64,000 nucleotides of DNA from Acidiferrimicrobium sp. IK (GTDB lineage: Bacteria > Actinomycetota > Acidimicrobiia > Acidimicrobiales > Palsa-688): NCBI RefSeq assembly GCF_025499425.1, contig NZ_JAIMCB010000002.1:124001-188000 (forward strand), given 5' to 3'. The notes under the pieces are model-generated. The model saw nothing but the letters and a program-made list of their open reading frames with translations. It was not told the DNA's origin and did no database searches. The position numbers were made by a program, and so were the translations under genes. Below are positions 47,082-57,407 of this stretch, in pieces (within the stretch, counting starts at the first letter, position 1; every line of letters begins with the position of its first letter).

Positions 47082-47095
47082 GACCGGTCACCGTA
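47068..47095. promoter_or_regulatory. Overlapping divergent promoters sharing a CATG start site
   Basis: Plus strand: TACCCT (47068-47073), 6 nt, ATG at 47080. Minus strand: TACGGT (47095-47090), 8 nt, ATG at 47081. The two ATGs overlap in the palindrome CATG (47079-47082), so each start codon lies inside the other gene's initially transcribed or promoter DNA. Confidence 0.55.
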
Positions 47096-47136
47096 GAGGG
47101 GCCGCCGACAGGAGTCAATTTGCTTTTCGCTCATGA
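47080..47136 (+). CDS. Candidate 18-residue leader peptide upstream of the CGNR gene
   Basis: Short frame MTGHRRGAADRSQFAFRS from the leaderless-type ATG 47080, ending at 47136, 17 nt inside the CGNR gene. Could couple or regulate translation of that gene. No homology; supported only by promoter spacing. Confidence 0.3.
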   Translation: MTGHRRGAADRSQFAFRS

Positions 47137-47659
47137 CACGGAGCAGGCCCTGCAGTCGGCGGCGGCCCTGGTGAACACCGACCAGCCCGGCGGCGACCAG
47201 CTGGAGGATGTCGCCGCGTTAGGCCGCTGGCTCGATGAGTGGCGCTGGACGGGTGTCCGCCGGGGCGACCAGCGGGAGCTGGACGAGGTCCGGGCCCTGC
47301 GCCCCCGCCTGCGGCGGATCTGGACGCTCGACGAGGCCGGAGTGGCCTCGGAGGTCAACGCCATGCTTCGGGCGGCCAACGCCCTCCCGCAGTTGGTGGC
47401 CCACGACGGCTGGCCGTTCCACCTCCACGCGACGCCCGAGGGCGCCCCGCTGGTGGACCGCATGGCCGTCGAGGCGGCGATGGCCTTCGTCGACGTCGTG
47501 CGCCAGGGGGAGCTCAGCCGGCTGCAGGTGTGCGAGGCCACCGACTGTGCCGGCGTGCTCGTGGACCTGTCCAAGAACCGGTCCCGTCGGTACTGCTCCA
47601 CGTCGTGTACCAACCGGATGAACGTGGCGGCCTACCGGGCCCGCCAGGCCGGCGGCTGA
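47120..47659 (+). CDS. CGNR zinc-finger protein with ABATE-like N-terminus
   Basis: 179 aa. The C-terminal CGNR finger is complete: VCEATDCAGVLVDLSKNRSRRYCSTSCTNRMNVAAYRARQ, with four Cys as zinc ligands. The N-terminal part (AAALVNTDQ, LDEVRALRPRLRRIWT) fits the ABATE/PRK10736-type stress-linked domain. Such proteins are putative transcription regulators. TTG 47120 has AGGAG 5 nt upstream. The gene is divergent from the EamA permease and may control it. Confidence 0.85.
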   Translation: MLFAHDTEQALQSAAALVNTDQPGGDQLEDVAALGRWLDEWRWTGVRRGDQRELDEVRALRPRLRRIWTLDEAGVASEVNAMLRAANALPQLVAHDGWPFHLHATPEGAPLVDRMAVEAAMAFVDVVRQGELSRLQVCEATDCAGVLVDLSKNRSRRYCSTSCTNRMNVAAYRARQAGG

Positions 47660-47886
47660 GGCCGGTGTCGGCGCCGCCGGCGCCGCCCGGGTGAAGGGCT
47701 CCGCCAGCGGGTGCGACCCGCCCCCGCCACGAGCCACGATCCGCCACTCGCGCCGCCGCGAGCCACCCGCGCCGCCTAGACCCGTGGTCCCGGCTCGTCG
47801 CGACCCCTAGCTCGTCGCGAGCCCTCGAACCCTTGGGAGCCGAGAACCCTCAGAACCTCGGCCCCGCGAAACCCCCCGGCGCGCGC

Positions 47887-47925
47887 CACCGCCGGCCGGT
47901 CCCCGAAGGGCGCCGGCCGGCGGTG
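47887..47925 (-). terminator. Strong hairpin downstream of rpsA
   Basis: CACCGCCGGCCGG (47887-47899) pairs perfectly with CCGGCCGGCGGTG (47913-47925); the 13-nt loop can itself pair CCC/GGG. It lies 49 nt after the rpsA stop. The 314-bp stretch 47660-47973 otherwise shows only a short direct repeat of CTCGTCGCGA near 47796-47820 and no gene. Confidence 0.65.
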
Positions 47926-47973
47926 ATCGAACAGCGATGTGGTCCGAAGCGCCGCGCTCGGGCGGCGTCCGGG

Positions 47974-49386
<1,413 letters not shown>

Positions 49387-49455
49387 ATGGAGTAGGGAGC
49401 CTTTGCTTTCCGGACGGTGGGCGCTGGTTGCGCCCGAACAAGGCTACCGCAGGTG

Positions 49456-50157
49456 TCAGGCGGACTTTTCCGCGATCATCAGCCACTCGGGGTGCTCGAC
49501 GTCGGGGGCCCTGGCCGCGTAGGAGCCGGGGGCGACCGACCACAGTTCCCGTACCCGCAGGCCGGCGTCGGCGGCCATCAGCCGCAGCTCCCGGGGGGTG
49601 AAGCAGGTGGTCCACAAGTCGAAGGCCGCCTCGCGTCCGGAGGGGTCCCGCACCGTGGCCGCCTCGTGGTTGACGCCGGTGTCGGCGTCGAAGGTGTCGC
49701 CTTCCTCCAGGTACCGCACGGCGAAGTACGCGGAGAACGCTGACAGCCCGAGCAGGCCGCCGGGTGCCAGCACCCGGGCCATCTCGGAGAGCGCCGTGGC
49801 CTCGCCGTGGCCGCCGAGCAGCCCGAAGCCGCCCTGGCACAAGCAGACGACCGCGTCGAAGCTGGAGGTGGGGAAAGGGAGTGATCTGGCGTCGGAGCGG
49901 ACCCACGGGCCGGGGCCCCCGGCGCGCAGGAACGCCAGGGAGATGTCCAGCCCGACCGTCTCAATGCCGCGCTCGCGAAGCGCCAGGGAGTGGCGGCCGG
50001 GGCCGCAGCCGACGTCGAGCACCCGCGTCCCGCGGTGGAGGCCGAGGGCGCCGGTGAGCCACTCGACCTCCTGGGCGGTGCCCTTCGTGAACGAGTAGCG
50101 CAGGTACGCCGGCCCGGTGTGAGCTGCCAGCGCCTCGAACTCCCGACCGTGGACCAC
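49456..50157 (-). CDS. Class I SAM-dependent methyltransferase
   Basis: 233 aa. Motif I VLDVGCGPGRHSLAL (about 46-60), GLDISLAFL, PFPTSSFDAVVCLCQGGFGLLGG and MARVLAPGGLLGLSAFSAYFAVRYL. The substrate is not evident. Start GTG 50157 lies 9 nt after the acyl-CoA ligase stop. TAGCCT 6 nt upstream overlaps that stop codon and may be fortuitous. Confidence 0.83.
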   Translation of the reverse strand: MVHGREFEALAAHTGPAYLRYSFTKGTAQEVEWLTGALGLHRGTRVLDVGCGPGRHSLALRERGIETVGLDISLAFLRAGGPGPWVRSDARSLPFPTSSFDAVVCLCQGGFGLLGGHGEATALSEMARVLAPGGLLGLSAFSAYFAVRYLEEGDTFDADTGVNHEAATVRDPSGREAAFDLWTTCFTPRELRLMAADAGLRVRELWSVAPGSYAARAPDVEHPEWLMIAEKSA

Positions 50158-50166
50158 CCGGGAAGG

Positions 50167-51627
50167 CTAGGTGGCGGGCAGCCGCTCGGCTCGCAGCGCG
50201 CCCCGGCGCACCTTGCCGGCGTCGTCGCGCAGCGGCACGTCTGAGCGCTCGAAGGTGCGGGGGATCTTGTAGGGGGCGACGCTGACGGCCAGATGGGCCC
50301 GCAGGTCCTCGTCGCTGACCGGTTCGGACAGTTCGAGGATGGCGTGCACGACGTTGCCGTAGTCGTCGTCGGGTAGGCCGATGACGCAGGCGGAGGTGAC
50401 CGACGGGTGCTCGAGCAGGGCGGCCTCGATCTCGGCGGGGTACACGTTGGCGCCCCCGACGAGGATCATGTCGCTGCGCCGGTCGGCGAGGTAGAGGTAG
50501 CCGTCCTCGTCCATCCAACCGACGTCGCCGAGCGTCTCCCATCCGTCGTGCTCCGTGGCGCTCGCCCCGACATAGCGGTAGCTGGGTTTGCCGCTGGCGG
50601 TGCGCATCCAAACGTCGCCGACCTCGCCGGGCGGCAGCGGGGTCCCGGTGACGTCGCAGATGCGCATCTCGCCGAACACCGGGCGGCCGACCGAGCCGGG
50701 GTGGGCCAGCCATTCGGTGCCGGAGATGACCGTCGCAGACTGGGCCTCGGTGCCGGCGTAAAGCTCCCAGATCCGCTCCGGGCCGAGCCAGTCGATCCAC
50801 GCCTGCTTGACGTGGGGTGGGCACGGAGCGGCCAGGTGGTAGGCGACCCGCAGGGATGACATGTCCCGCCCGAGGCGCTCCGCCTCCGGCAGGCGCAAGA
50901 TGCGCGACATCATCGTCGGCACCAGGTACATGTAGGTCACCCGGTGGCGCTCGACCAGCTCCAAGCTGGCGGACGCGTCGAAGCGGCCCATGACCACCAC
51001 CGTCCCGCCGAGAAGCAGCGCCAGCAGCGAGTACATGAACGGGCCGTTGTGGTACAGCGGCCCGGTGCAGAGGAACGTGTCGTCCCGCTCGAGCCGGAGC
51101 GCTGGTGCGCTGACCACCACCTTGTCGACGGTGCCCGCAGCGGTCGACACGATGAGCTTGGGCCGCCCGGTGCTGCCGCCCGATGTCGGCGCCTTCCACG
51201 ACGGCGGGATCGCCGGCGGGAGCGGCCCGTCGTCGATGCCGGCGTCGGGCTCCTGCCCCGCCGGCCACCACGGCCTCGCCTGGCCGGGGTCCAAGCCGAC
51301 GACCAGCGCCGGGTCTGCGATGTCGATCAGCGCGGCCAGCTCGGCTGGCGGCAGCCGGTACGACACCGGCTGCGGGACCGCCCCCAGCTTCCACGCCGCG
51401 ACCACCGCCTCGTAGAACGCGGCCCCGTTGGGCAGGCCGATGGTCACCATCGAGCCCTGGGTGACGCCGGCGTGCGCGAAGGCCCGGGCCAGGCGGTTGG
51501 ATCGCCTGGCCAGCTCGCCTCGGGTGAGCACCTGCTCGCCGGCGATGACGGCGGGACGGCCGGGTTCCTCCGCCGCCAGCCTGTCGAGCTCCTCCCCCAG
51601 CGACACCTCCCGCTGGTCTTCCTGCAT
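50167..51627 (-). CDS. Acyl-CoA synthetase/AMP-forming ligase
   Basis: Activates a carboxylic acid to its acyl-AMP and CoA thioester; 486 aa. ANL motifs: P-loop TSGGSTGRPKL (A3), ELYAGTEAQ (A5), DVGWMDEDGYLYLADRRSDMI (A7-A8), GGANVYPAEIEA and GKVRRGALR with the catalytic Lys (A10). N-terminal pattern SYRLPPAELAALIDIADP resembles bile-acid or cyclohexane-carboxylate CoA ligases, but the substrate is not fixed. ATG 51627 favoured; GTG 51636 nearer GGAGG is possible. A 14-bp palindrome lies 33 bp upstream. Confidence 0.88.
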   Translation of the reverse strand: MQEDQREVSLGEELDRLAAEEPGRPAVIAGEQVLTRGELARRSNRLARAFAHAGVTQGSMVTIGLPNGAAFYEAVVAAWKLGAVPQPVSYRLPPAELAALIDIADPALVVGLDPGQARPWWPAGQEPDAGIDDGPLPPAIPPSWKAPTSGGSTGRPKLIVSTAAGTVDKVVVSAPALRLERDDTFLCTGPLYHNGPFMYSLLALLLGGTVVVMGRFDASASLELVERHRVTYMYLVPTMMSRILRLPEAERLGRDMSSLRVAYHLAAPCPPHVKQAWIDWLGPERIWELYAGTEAQSATVISGTEWLAHPGSVGRPVFGEMRICDVTGTPLPPGEVGDVWMRTASGKPSYRYVGASATEHDGWETLGDVGWMDEDGYLYLADRRSDMILVGGANVYPAEIEAALLEHPSVTSACVIGLPDDDYGNVVHAILELSEPVSDEDLRAHLAVSVAPYKIPRTFERSDVPLRDDAGKVRRGALRAERLPAT

Positions 51628-51660
51628 GTCCTGCACCCTGCCTCCCGACGTGGAGTCGTA

Positions 51661-51674
51661 GTGACCGCGGTCAC
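51661..51674. promoter_or_regulatory. Perfect 14-bp palindrome upstream of the acyl-CoA ligase
   Basis: GTGACCGCGGTCAC reads the same on both strands. Position between the divergent ligase and acyl-CoA dehydrogenase genes suits a dimeric repressor. Within this 365-bp gap (51628-51992) I also see an open frame 51774-51965 (+, 63 low-complexity codons), which I do not accept as a gene. Confidence 0.45.
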
Positions 51675-51981
51675 CCTGCGGAGTGCACTGTTGCATCTCG
51701 GGCTGCCCCCGCACATCTCCTGGCGGCGGCTGCGTCGGCGGTGAGCGCCGCCCGGGTTGGGTAGCCCGACAGCATGCCCATCCGTGATGAGACACCCCCC
51801 GATCGCGACGCCGAGGGAAACGAGGACCGACCGGGTCGATCCGGTCCGGACGTGGGTGACGCCGCCGGTGGCCAGGGAGCGGAGTTCGCCGGTGACGCCG
51901 CGGCGGCCGGACGCGACGTAACGGAGGAGGACGCCGCCGGCCGGCTCGCGGCGGGAGGGTCGTGAACGCCGGGCCCGGCGA

Positions 51982-51987
51982 TACCGT
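51982..51987 (+). promoter_or_regulatory. -10 hexamer for leaderless acyl-CoA dehydrogenase-like mRNA
   Basis: TACCGT, then 5 nt, then ATG 51993. No ribosome-binding site precedes the ATG. Confidence 0.45.
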
Positions 51988-51992
51988 CCGGC

Positions 51993-53051
51993 ATGAACTC
52001 GCCCGACGGTGCGTACCCAAAAGGCGCTGCGGCCGGTCGCCTGGCGGTGGTCGGCGACGCCGAGAGACTGGCTGAAGAGGTGCTGTGGCCGGCCGCTTTG
52101 GAGATCGACCAGGCGCCGGCGGTGCCCCGGGCCGTCCTCGATCAGCTGGCTGCCGCCGGGCTGTACGGGATCGTCGGGCCGACCGACGCGGGCGGCTCGG
52201 ATATGGATCTCGAGGCCGCAGGGAGAGTCATCGAGGCGCTCGGCGGGGCCAGCCTGGCGACTGCGTTCGTGTGGATCCAGCACCACTCCGCGCTGCGCGC
52301 CGTCGCCGCGGCCCGCCCGGCTCTGCGCCTCCAGTGGCTCGAGGCGATGTGCGCCGGCGAGGTGCGAAGCGGGATCGCCTACGCCGCGTTGCGCCGCCCG
52401 GGGCCGCCGGCCATGCGGGCGTCCTCCACCGGCCGGCCCGGCTTCGTCATCCTCGACGGGACGGCTCCGTGGGTCACCGGGTGGGGGCTGATCGACACTG
52501 TCTACGTGGGGGCCAGAGAGGGCGACGAGCTGGTGTGGGCCCTCCTCGACGCCCGCACCGCCCCGACGCTCCTCGCCGAGCCGGTGCGCCTGGCGGCGGT
52601 CGACAGCTCCTCGACGGTCGTGCTCCGCTTGGAGCGCCACCAGGTGCCGACCGAGCGGATCGTGGCCCGCGAGCCCTACGCGGACTGGCGGGCACGCGAC
52701 GGCGCCGGGCTGGCCACCAACGGCTTCCTGGCCGTCGGCGTGGCCGGGCGCTGCGCCCGGCTCCTCGAGTCCGAGCCGCTGCTCGCCGCGGTGGACGAGG
52801 CCCGCCGCGGTCTGGTCGAACCGAGCGGCCCGGAGGGCGTCGTCGCGGCTCGGGTCGAGGCGTCGCTGCTGGCGCTGCGGGCGGCGACCGCGCTGGTCGT
52901 CGCCGGCGGCGGGCGGTCGGTGGAACGCACCAGCCACGCGCAGCGGCTGCTGCGGGAGGCCATGTTCTTGCTGGTGTTCGGGCAGACCGGCCCTATCCGC
53001 GCCGCCCAGGCGGCCCGGCTGTCCGCCGCCGCGCCGGGCCGAGCCGGCTGA
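51993..53051 (+). CDS. Acyl-CoA dehydrogenase family protein
   Basis: 352 aa, somewhat short of the usual 380-400. N-terminal helical domain (RLAEEVLWPAALEIDQ; AAGLYGIVGPTDAGGSDMDLEAAGRVIEALGGASLATAFV), a beta domain (FVILDGTAPWVTGWGLIDTVYVGA) and a C-terminal helical bundle ending QRLLREAMFLLVFGQTGPIRAAQ. No clear catalytic Glu at the usual place; it may act as a flavin monooxygenase-type member or an accessory. Divergent from an acyl-CoA ligase, so it may act on the same thioester. Confidence 0.75.
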   Translation: MNSPDGAYPKGAAAGRLAVVGDAERLAEEVLWPAALEIDQAPAVPRAVLDQLAAAGLYGIVGPTDAGGSDMDLEAAGRVIEALGGASLATAFVWIQHHSALRAVAAARPALRLQWLEAMCAGEVRSGIAYAALRRPGPPAMRASSTGRPGFVILDGTAPWVTGWGLIDTVYVGAREGDELVWALLDARTAPTLLAEPVRLAAVDSSSTVVLRLERHQVPTERIVAREPYADWRARDGAGLATNGFLAVGVAGRCARLLESEPLLAAVDEARRGLVEPSGPEGVVAARVEASLLALRAATALVVAGGGRSVERTSHAQRLLREAMFLLVFGQTGPIRAAQAARLSAAAPGRAG

Positions 53052-53300
53052 GAGCGCCGCGGGCCCATCGGGCAGACCGGCGAGGCCACCCGGTCGCCCG
53101 GGCGGCCGTCGATCGGCCTGGAGGAACCCGCACCTGCACTCAACGCCCGGGAGGCTCCTCTGGTTGACCGCCGCCGCGACGGCGGCCGCGGCCGGCGCCT
53201 CTCAGGAACTTCTTCGGTGTGGTGGGGCTGCCGGCCGGGAACAATGGAGCGCAGGGCTTGACCGCCATCCCGGCTGTCGCCTGTCGCGAGGAGCAAGCAA

Positions 53301-53567
53301 GTGATCGCCAGCCTGATCGGATGGATCGTCGTCGGTGCCATTCTCGGTGCCCTGGCCCGCCTTCTCGTCCCCGGCCCCGACCCGATGTCCGTGCCGGCGA
53401 CGATCGGTCTCGGCATCGCCGGCCAGTTCGTGGCCGGGTTGATCTTCTACGGCCTTTTCGGTGTGGGCGCGGGCTGGATTGCCGGGCTGATCATCACGAT
53501 CGGCTTGCTGCTGATCAGCCGCCGCACCGGCATCGGCCGGCGCAGCGGCGCCCGCAGCCGGTTCTAG
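53301..53567 (+). CDS. GlsB/YeaQ/YmgE-family small membrane protein
   Basis: 88 aa, three hydrophobic helices with glycine-rich turns (GWIVVGAILGALARLLVPG; IGLGIAGQFVAGLIFYGLFG; WIAGLIITIGLLLISRR). The family is called transglycosylase-associated and is linked to general stress. GTG 53301. Its TAG overlaps the TAG of the convergent CoA-transferase in CTAG (53564-53567). Confidence 0.85.
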   Translation: MIASLIGWIVVGAILGALARLLVPGPDPMSVPATIGLGIAGQFVAGLIFYGLFGVGAGWIAGLIITIGLLLISRRTGIGRRSGARSRF

Positions 53568-54640
53568 GAAAACCGGGCCGGGTAGCGGACCCAGCGGTGC
53601 CGGCCGATCGTCGGGTGGTCGGCGAGTTGGTAGACGCCGTTGTGAACGACCTGCGGGTCGCTCAGGTGGCCGTCCGCGTCGAGGACCTCCGCGGCGGGGA
53701 CGTCCGCGGCGCGTAGCACCTCGAGCCATTCGGCCGTCGTGCGCTGCGGGGTGACGGTGGCGAGCAGCTCGAAGAACCTGGCGGTGAGCGAGTCGGGGTC
53801 CCCGGCTCGGCGCAGCTCGTCGGTCCACTCCGGGTGACCGGCCGCTTCCACCGCGGCGCGCATCTGGCGGGCTCGCGCCGGCGACACCATGATCCACCCG
53901 TCCGCGGTCGGCACCGCCTGGACGGTGGCCAGCTGACGGTTGATCCCGTCGCCGTGGCCGTCGTCGGCGGGCAGCGCCCGCTCGATCATGCTGTCGGTGA
54001 AGTTGAAGTAGGCGGCCGCGTCGAGCATCGCAACGTCGACCACCGCCCCGGCTCCGCTCGTCGCTCGGGCGAGCAGCGCGGCCAGGGTCGCTTGCGCGGC
54101 GTACGCCGCGGTCAGCTTGTCGACCTGGAAGGCCCGCACCATCTGCGGGGCGCCGCCCCCCGCCGGCGAGAACCCCTGGGTCGGCATGGTGCCCGACGCG
54201 GCTTGCACCACGCCGTCGAAGGCTGGTTCCAGCGCCTTGGGACCGTCTTGGCCGAACCCGCTGATCCGGCACCACACCAGCCGCGGCCAGCGGCCGCGCA
54301 CCCGGTCGGCGTCGAGGCCCAGCCGCTCGGCCACGCCGGGACGCCAGTTGGTGATCAGCACGTCCGCGGTGTCGAGCAGCCGGTCCATCTCGGCTCGTCC
54401 TTCGGCGGTGGCGAGGTCGACGACCGCGGCGGCCTTCGAGCGGTTGGCGGCGACCCACATCACCGACAGTCCCTCTACGGTGCGCCCGAAACGCCGGAAG
54501 GCGTCCCCGCCGGGCGGCTCGACCTTGACGACCTGGGCGCCGAGGTCCGCCAGCGCCTGCGCGGCGAGGGGACCGCTCAAGAACGTGGCCGCTTCGACCA
54601 CGGTGATCCCAGCCAGCGGTGCTGCTCCGGAGGGGGTCAT
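53564..54640 (-). CDS. CaiB/BaiF (family III) CoA-transferase
   Basis: 358 aa. Signatures: LAGITVVEAATFLSGPLAAQALADLGAQVVKVEPPGGDAFRRFG, the catalytic-Asp region around VDVAMLDAAAYFN, and GFGQDGPKALEPAFDGVVQAASG. It moves CoA between a carboxylic acid and a thioester; substrates unknown. The ATG overlaps the MFS stop (ATGA), so it is co-translated with that pump. The longer frame to 55852 is shadow. Confidence 0.88.
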   Translation of the reverse strand: MTPSGAAPLAGITVVEAATFLSGPLAAQALADLGAQVVKVEPPGGDAFRRFGRTVEGLSVMWVAANRSKAAAVVDLATAEGRAEMDRLLDTADVLITNWRPGVAERLGLDADRVRGRWPRLVWCRISGFGQDGPKALEPAFDGVVQAASGTMPTQGFSPAGGGAPQMVRAFQVDKLTAAYAAQATLAALLARATSGAGAVVDVAMLDAAAYFNFTDSMIERALPADDGHGDGINRQLATVQAVPTADGWIMVSPARARQMRAAVEAAGHPEWTDELRRAGDPDSLTARFFELLATVTPQRTTAEWLEVLRAADVPAAEVLDADGHLSDPQVVHNGVYQLADHPTIGRHRWVRYPARFS

Positions 54641-56088
54641 GCCAGCGCCGGCGCGCCGACGGCGGCCGGGGTGCGCCCGGAGGGGAGCAGCAGCCCGCAG
54701 ATCACGGCGCCGGCGAGGAAGATCCCCGACGAGCAGAGGAACGCCACGTCGTAGCCGTGGATACCGCCGAGCGCCGCCGCGGCAGGCCCGCGGTGGGCGC
54801 TGATGTAGCGGGTGGTGGCGCCGGCGGCCAGCGTCGACAACAGCGCCGTGCCGACCGACCCGCCGACTTGCTGCATGGTGTTGACCATGGCCGACGCCAC
54901 TCCCGCGTCGGTCGCCGCCACGCCGGCGGTGGCCCCGTTGATCGCAGGGGCGAAGATCAGCCCGAACCCGAGACCGAGGACGATCAGCCACGGGAGGATC
55001 CCGGCGACGTAGGTGCTGTGGAGGCTCAGCCGGCTGAGGGCTCCCATCCCGACGAACCCGCAGATCATCCCGGCGGTCACCATCGGCCGGGCCCCGAACC
55101 TCGGGTACAAGACGACGTTGGAGGTGGTCGACGCGGTGACGATCGCCGCGGTGAGGGGCAGGAACGCCAGGCCGTTCATGATCGGGCTGTAACCCCGGAT
55201 GGCCTGCAGGTAGAAGGTCAAGAACAGGAACACCCCGAAGATGGCGATGGCGGACATGCCGACGGAGAGGTAGGCACCGCCCCGCAGCCGGCTTCCGACG
55301 ATGCGCAGCGGGAGCAGCGGGTGGGCGACCTTGGTCTGGGACGCGACGAACGCCGCGAGCAGGACCACCGCGGCGGCGAGCACGCCCAGGGTGAGGCCGT
55401 TCAGCCATCCTGCGGTCTCGGCGTGGGAGAAGCCGTACACCACGCAGAACAGGCCGCCCGACGCCAGGAGGGTGCCCGGAACGTCGAGGGTCGGGCGGTG
55501 CTCCGGTGCGGCGTTGCGCAGCAAGACGAACGCGCCGATGCCCGCTCCGACCGCGAAGAACAGGTTGACGTAGAGGCACCACCGCCACGACAAGGTCTCG
55601 GTCAGCACCCCGCCGAGGACCAGTCCGACCGCGCCGCCGCCGCCGGCGACCGCGCCGAACACACCGAAGGCCTTGCCTCGCTCCGCCGGGTTGGTGAACG
55701 TCGTGGTCAGCGTGGAGAGGGCGGCCGGCGCCAGCACCGCGCCGAAGACGCCCTGAGCCGCCCGGGCGGTGACGAGCATCGGGAACGACACCGCGGCGCC
55801 GCCGACCGCGGACGCCCCAGCGAAACCGGCCAGGCCGATGATGAACGCCCACTTGCGACCGAAGAGATCACCGATTCGCCCGCCGACGAGGAGCAGGCTG
55901 CCGAAGGCGAGGGCGTAGGCGGTGACGATCCACTGCCGGTCGGCGTTGGCGAAGTGGAGGGCCTTCTGGGCGGACGGCAGGGCGATGTTGACGATGGTGG
56001 CGTCGAGGACGACCATCAGCTGGGCGGTGGCGACCACCGCGAGGATCGCCCACCGGCGGTCCGGGGCGGGGGCGGGGGGATCGACCAA
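54637..56088 (-). CDS. MFS transporter, DHA2 (EmrB/QacA) family, 14 TM
   Basis: 483 aa. QLMVVLDATIVNIALPSAQ (helix 1), GGRIGDLFGRKW (motif A), RAAQGVFGAVLAPAALSTL, about 14 helices. TTG 56088 is chosen because GGAGG lies 5 nt before it; TAGCGT (56129-56124) gives a leader of about 30 nt. The further upstream reading to 56271 overlaps hutI. Close in type to the pump at 24334 (same TNMQQVGGS-like region: MVNTMQQVGGSVGTA), but no TetR gene is next to it. Substrate unknown. Confidence 0.88.
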   Translation of the reverse strand: MVDPPAPAPDRRWAILAVVATAQLMVVLDATIVNIALPSAQKALHFANADRQWIVTAYALAFGSLLLVGGRIGDLFGRKWAFIIGLAGFAGASAVGGAAVSFPMLVTARAAQGVFGAVLAPAALSTLTTTFTNPAERGKAFGVFGAVAGGGGAVGLVLGGVLTETLSWRWCLYVNLFFAVGAGIGAFVLLRNAAPEHRPTLDVPGTLLASGGLFCVVYGFSHAETAGWLNGLTLGVLAAAVVLLAAFVASQTKVAHPLLPLRIVGSRLRGGAYLSVGMSAIAIFGVFLFLTFYLQAIRGYSPIMNGLAFLPLTAAIVTASTTSNVVLYPRFGARPMVTAGMICGFVGMGALSRLSLHSTYVAGILPWLIVLGLGFGLIFAPAINGATAGVAATDAGVASAMVNTMQQVGGSVGTALLSTLAAGATTRYISAHRGPAAAALGGIHGYDVAFLCSSGIFLAGAVICGLLLPSGRTPAAVGAPALA

Positions 56089-56126
56089 CTGGACCTCCGG
56101 GGGGTCGGGGGGCGGACCCGCCGACG

Positions 56127-57407
56127 CTACCGGTCCGCGGCCGCTCCCCGGTCCGCCGGCGCCCCCGCCGGCGGTTCCCGACCTGTCCCGGCGGGCCAGC
56201 TCCCAGCGACCAGGCGCCCGCCGCGTGCCACGGCGCGCACCAAGTCGACGCCGGGGCGGTAGCCGAGCCACGACGCGCTGGGAGCTTCGAGCACTGCCAG
56301 GTCGGCCCGCCGGCCCGGCACCAGCCGGCCGACGTCGGATCGCTGCAGTGCCGCGGCGCCGCCGGCGGTCGCGGCCACGACGGCCTCTGCCACGGTCATG
56401 CCCATCTCCCGCACCGCCAGCGCCACCACGAAGGGCATCGAGGTGGTGAAGCTGGTGCCCGGGTTGCAGTCCGACGCGAGGGCGACAGGGACACCGGCGT
56501 CGAGCAGGCGGCGGGCCCCGGGGTACGCGGACCCGGTGGAGAACTCCGCCCCGGGCAGCAGCGTGGCGACGGTCCGGCCGCCGGCCAGGGCGTCGATGTC
56601 AGCGGCGCTCAGGTGGCTGCAGTGGTCGACTGACGCCGCGCCCAGCTCGACGCCGAGCCTCACGCCGGGACCCGGGCCGAGCTGGTTGGCGTGGACCCGC
56701 AGCCCGAGCCCGGCGGCCCGGCCGGCGAGCAGGACAGCTCGGGACTGGTCCCCGTCGAACGCGCCCTGCTCGCAGAACACGTCGATCCATCGGGCCAGGG
56801 GAGCACATCGTCGCAGCATCGGGCCGCACACCACGTCGACGTATTCGTCGCGCCGCCCCTCGTACTCGGCGGGCACCACGTGCGCGCCGAGGAACGTCGT
56901 CTCCGGTGTGATCCCCCCGGCGATCGACAACAGCCGCGCCTCGGCCTCCGGTTGGAGGCCGTACCCGCTTTTCACCTCGAGGGTGGTGGTGCCGCTGCGG
57001 AGAGCTTCGGCGGCCAGCCGCCCGGCTCGAGACGCCAGCTGCTCGGTGGTCGCGGCCCGGGTGGCGTCGACGGTGGTCCGGACGCCGCCGGTTTGGTAGG
57101 GGCGGCCGGTCATGCGGGCTTCCCACTCGGCGCTGCGGTCGCCGGCGAAGACCAGGTGGGTGTGACTGTCGACGAAGCCGGGGATGACGGCCCGCCCGCC
57201 CAGGTCGACCCGCTCGGTGCCGGCCTGCTCCGGGAGGGCCTGCTGCGGGCCGGCCCACACGACGGTGCCGTCGGCGCCGCAGACCAACGCGGCGGGGCCG
57301 TCGACTACGAGGCCGGAGTCGGCGGTGGTGAGCTCGGAGATGCCGGTGAGCACCAGCCCGGCGCCCGAAGCGGCGGCGGTGGAGTCCGGAGGGTCGGGCC
57401 CGGTCAC
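56127..57407 (-). CDS. hutI: Imidazolonepropionase
   Basis: Third step of histidine degradation: imidazolonepropionate to N-formimino-L-glutamate. 426 aa. Metal site [12 protein letters not shown], substrate-binding VKSGYGL, THLGAHVVP-like [19 protein letters not shown] and the final metal region [14 protein letters not shown] 57407 overlaps the hutF stop by 4 nt (GTGA). Last gene of hutU-M20-hutH-hutF-hutI. Confidence 0.94.
   Translation of the reverse strand: MTGPDPPDSTAAASGAGLVLTGISELTTADSGLVVDGPAALVCGADGTVVWAGPQQALPEQAGTERVDLGGRAVIPGFVDSHTHLVFAGDRSAEWEARMTGRPYQTGGVRTTVDATRAATTEQLASRAGRLAAEALRSGTTTLEVKSGYGLQPEAEARLLSIAGGITPETTFLGAHVVPAEYEGRRDEYVDVVCGPMLRRCAPLARWIDVFCEQGAFDGDQSRAVLLAGRAAGLGLRVHANQLGPGPGVRLGVELGAASVDHCSHLSAADIDALAGGRTVATLLPGAEFSTGSAYPGARRLLDAGVPVALASDCNPGTSFTTSMPFVVALAVREMGMTVAEAVVAATAGGAAALQRSDVGRLVPGRRADLAVLEAPSASWLGYRPGVDLVRAVARGGRLVAGSWPAGTGREPPAGAPADRGAAADR

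Noticed and set aside
51774-51965. Plus-strand ORF of 63 codons in the ligase/dehydrogenase gap
   Set aside because: Low-complexity acidic sequence, no ribosome site or properly spaced -10, no recognisable family.
54641-55852. Long N-terminal extension of the CoA-transferase frame
   Set aside because: It is Arg/Gly-rich shadow sequence of the MFS gene; the CoA-transferase starts at its own ATGA overlap at 54640.
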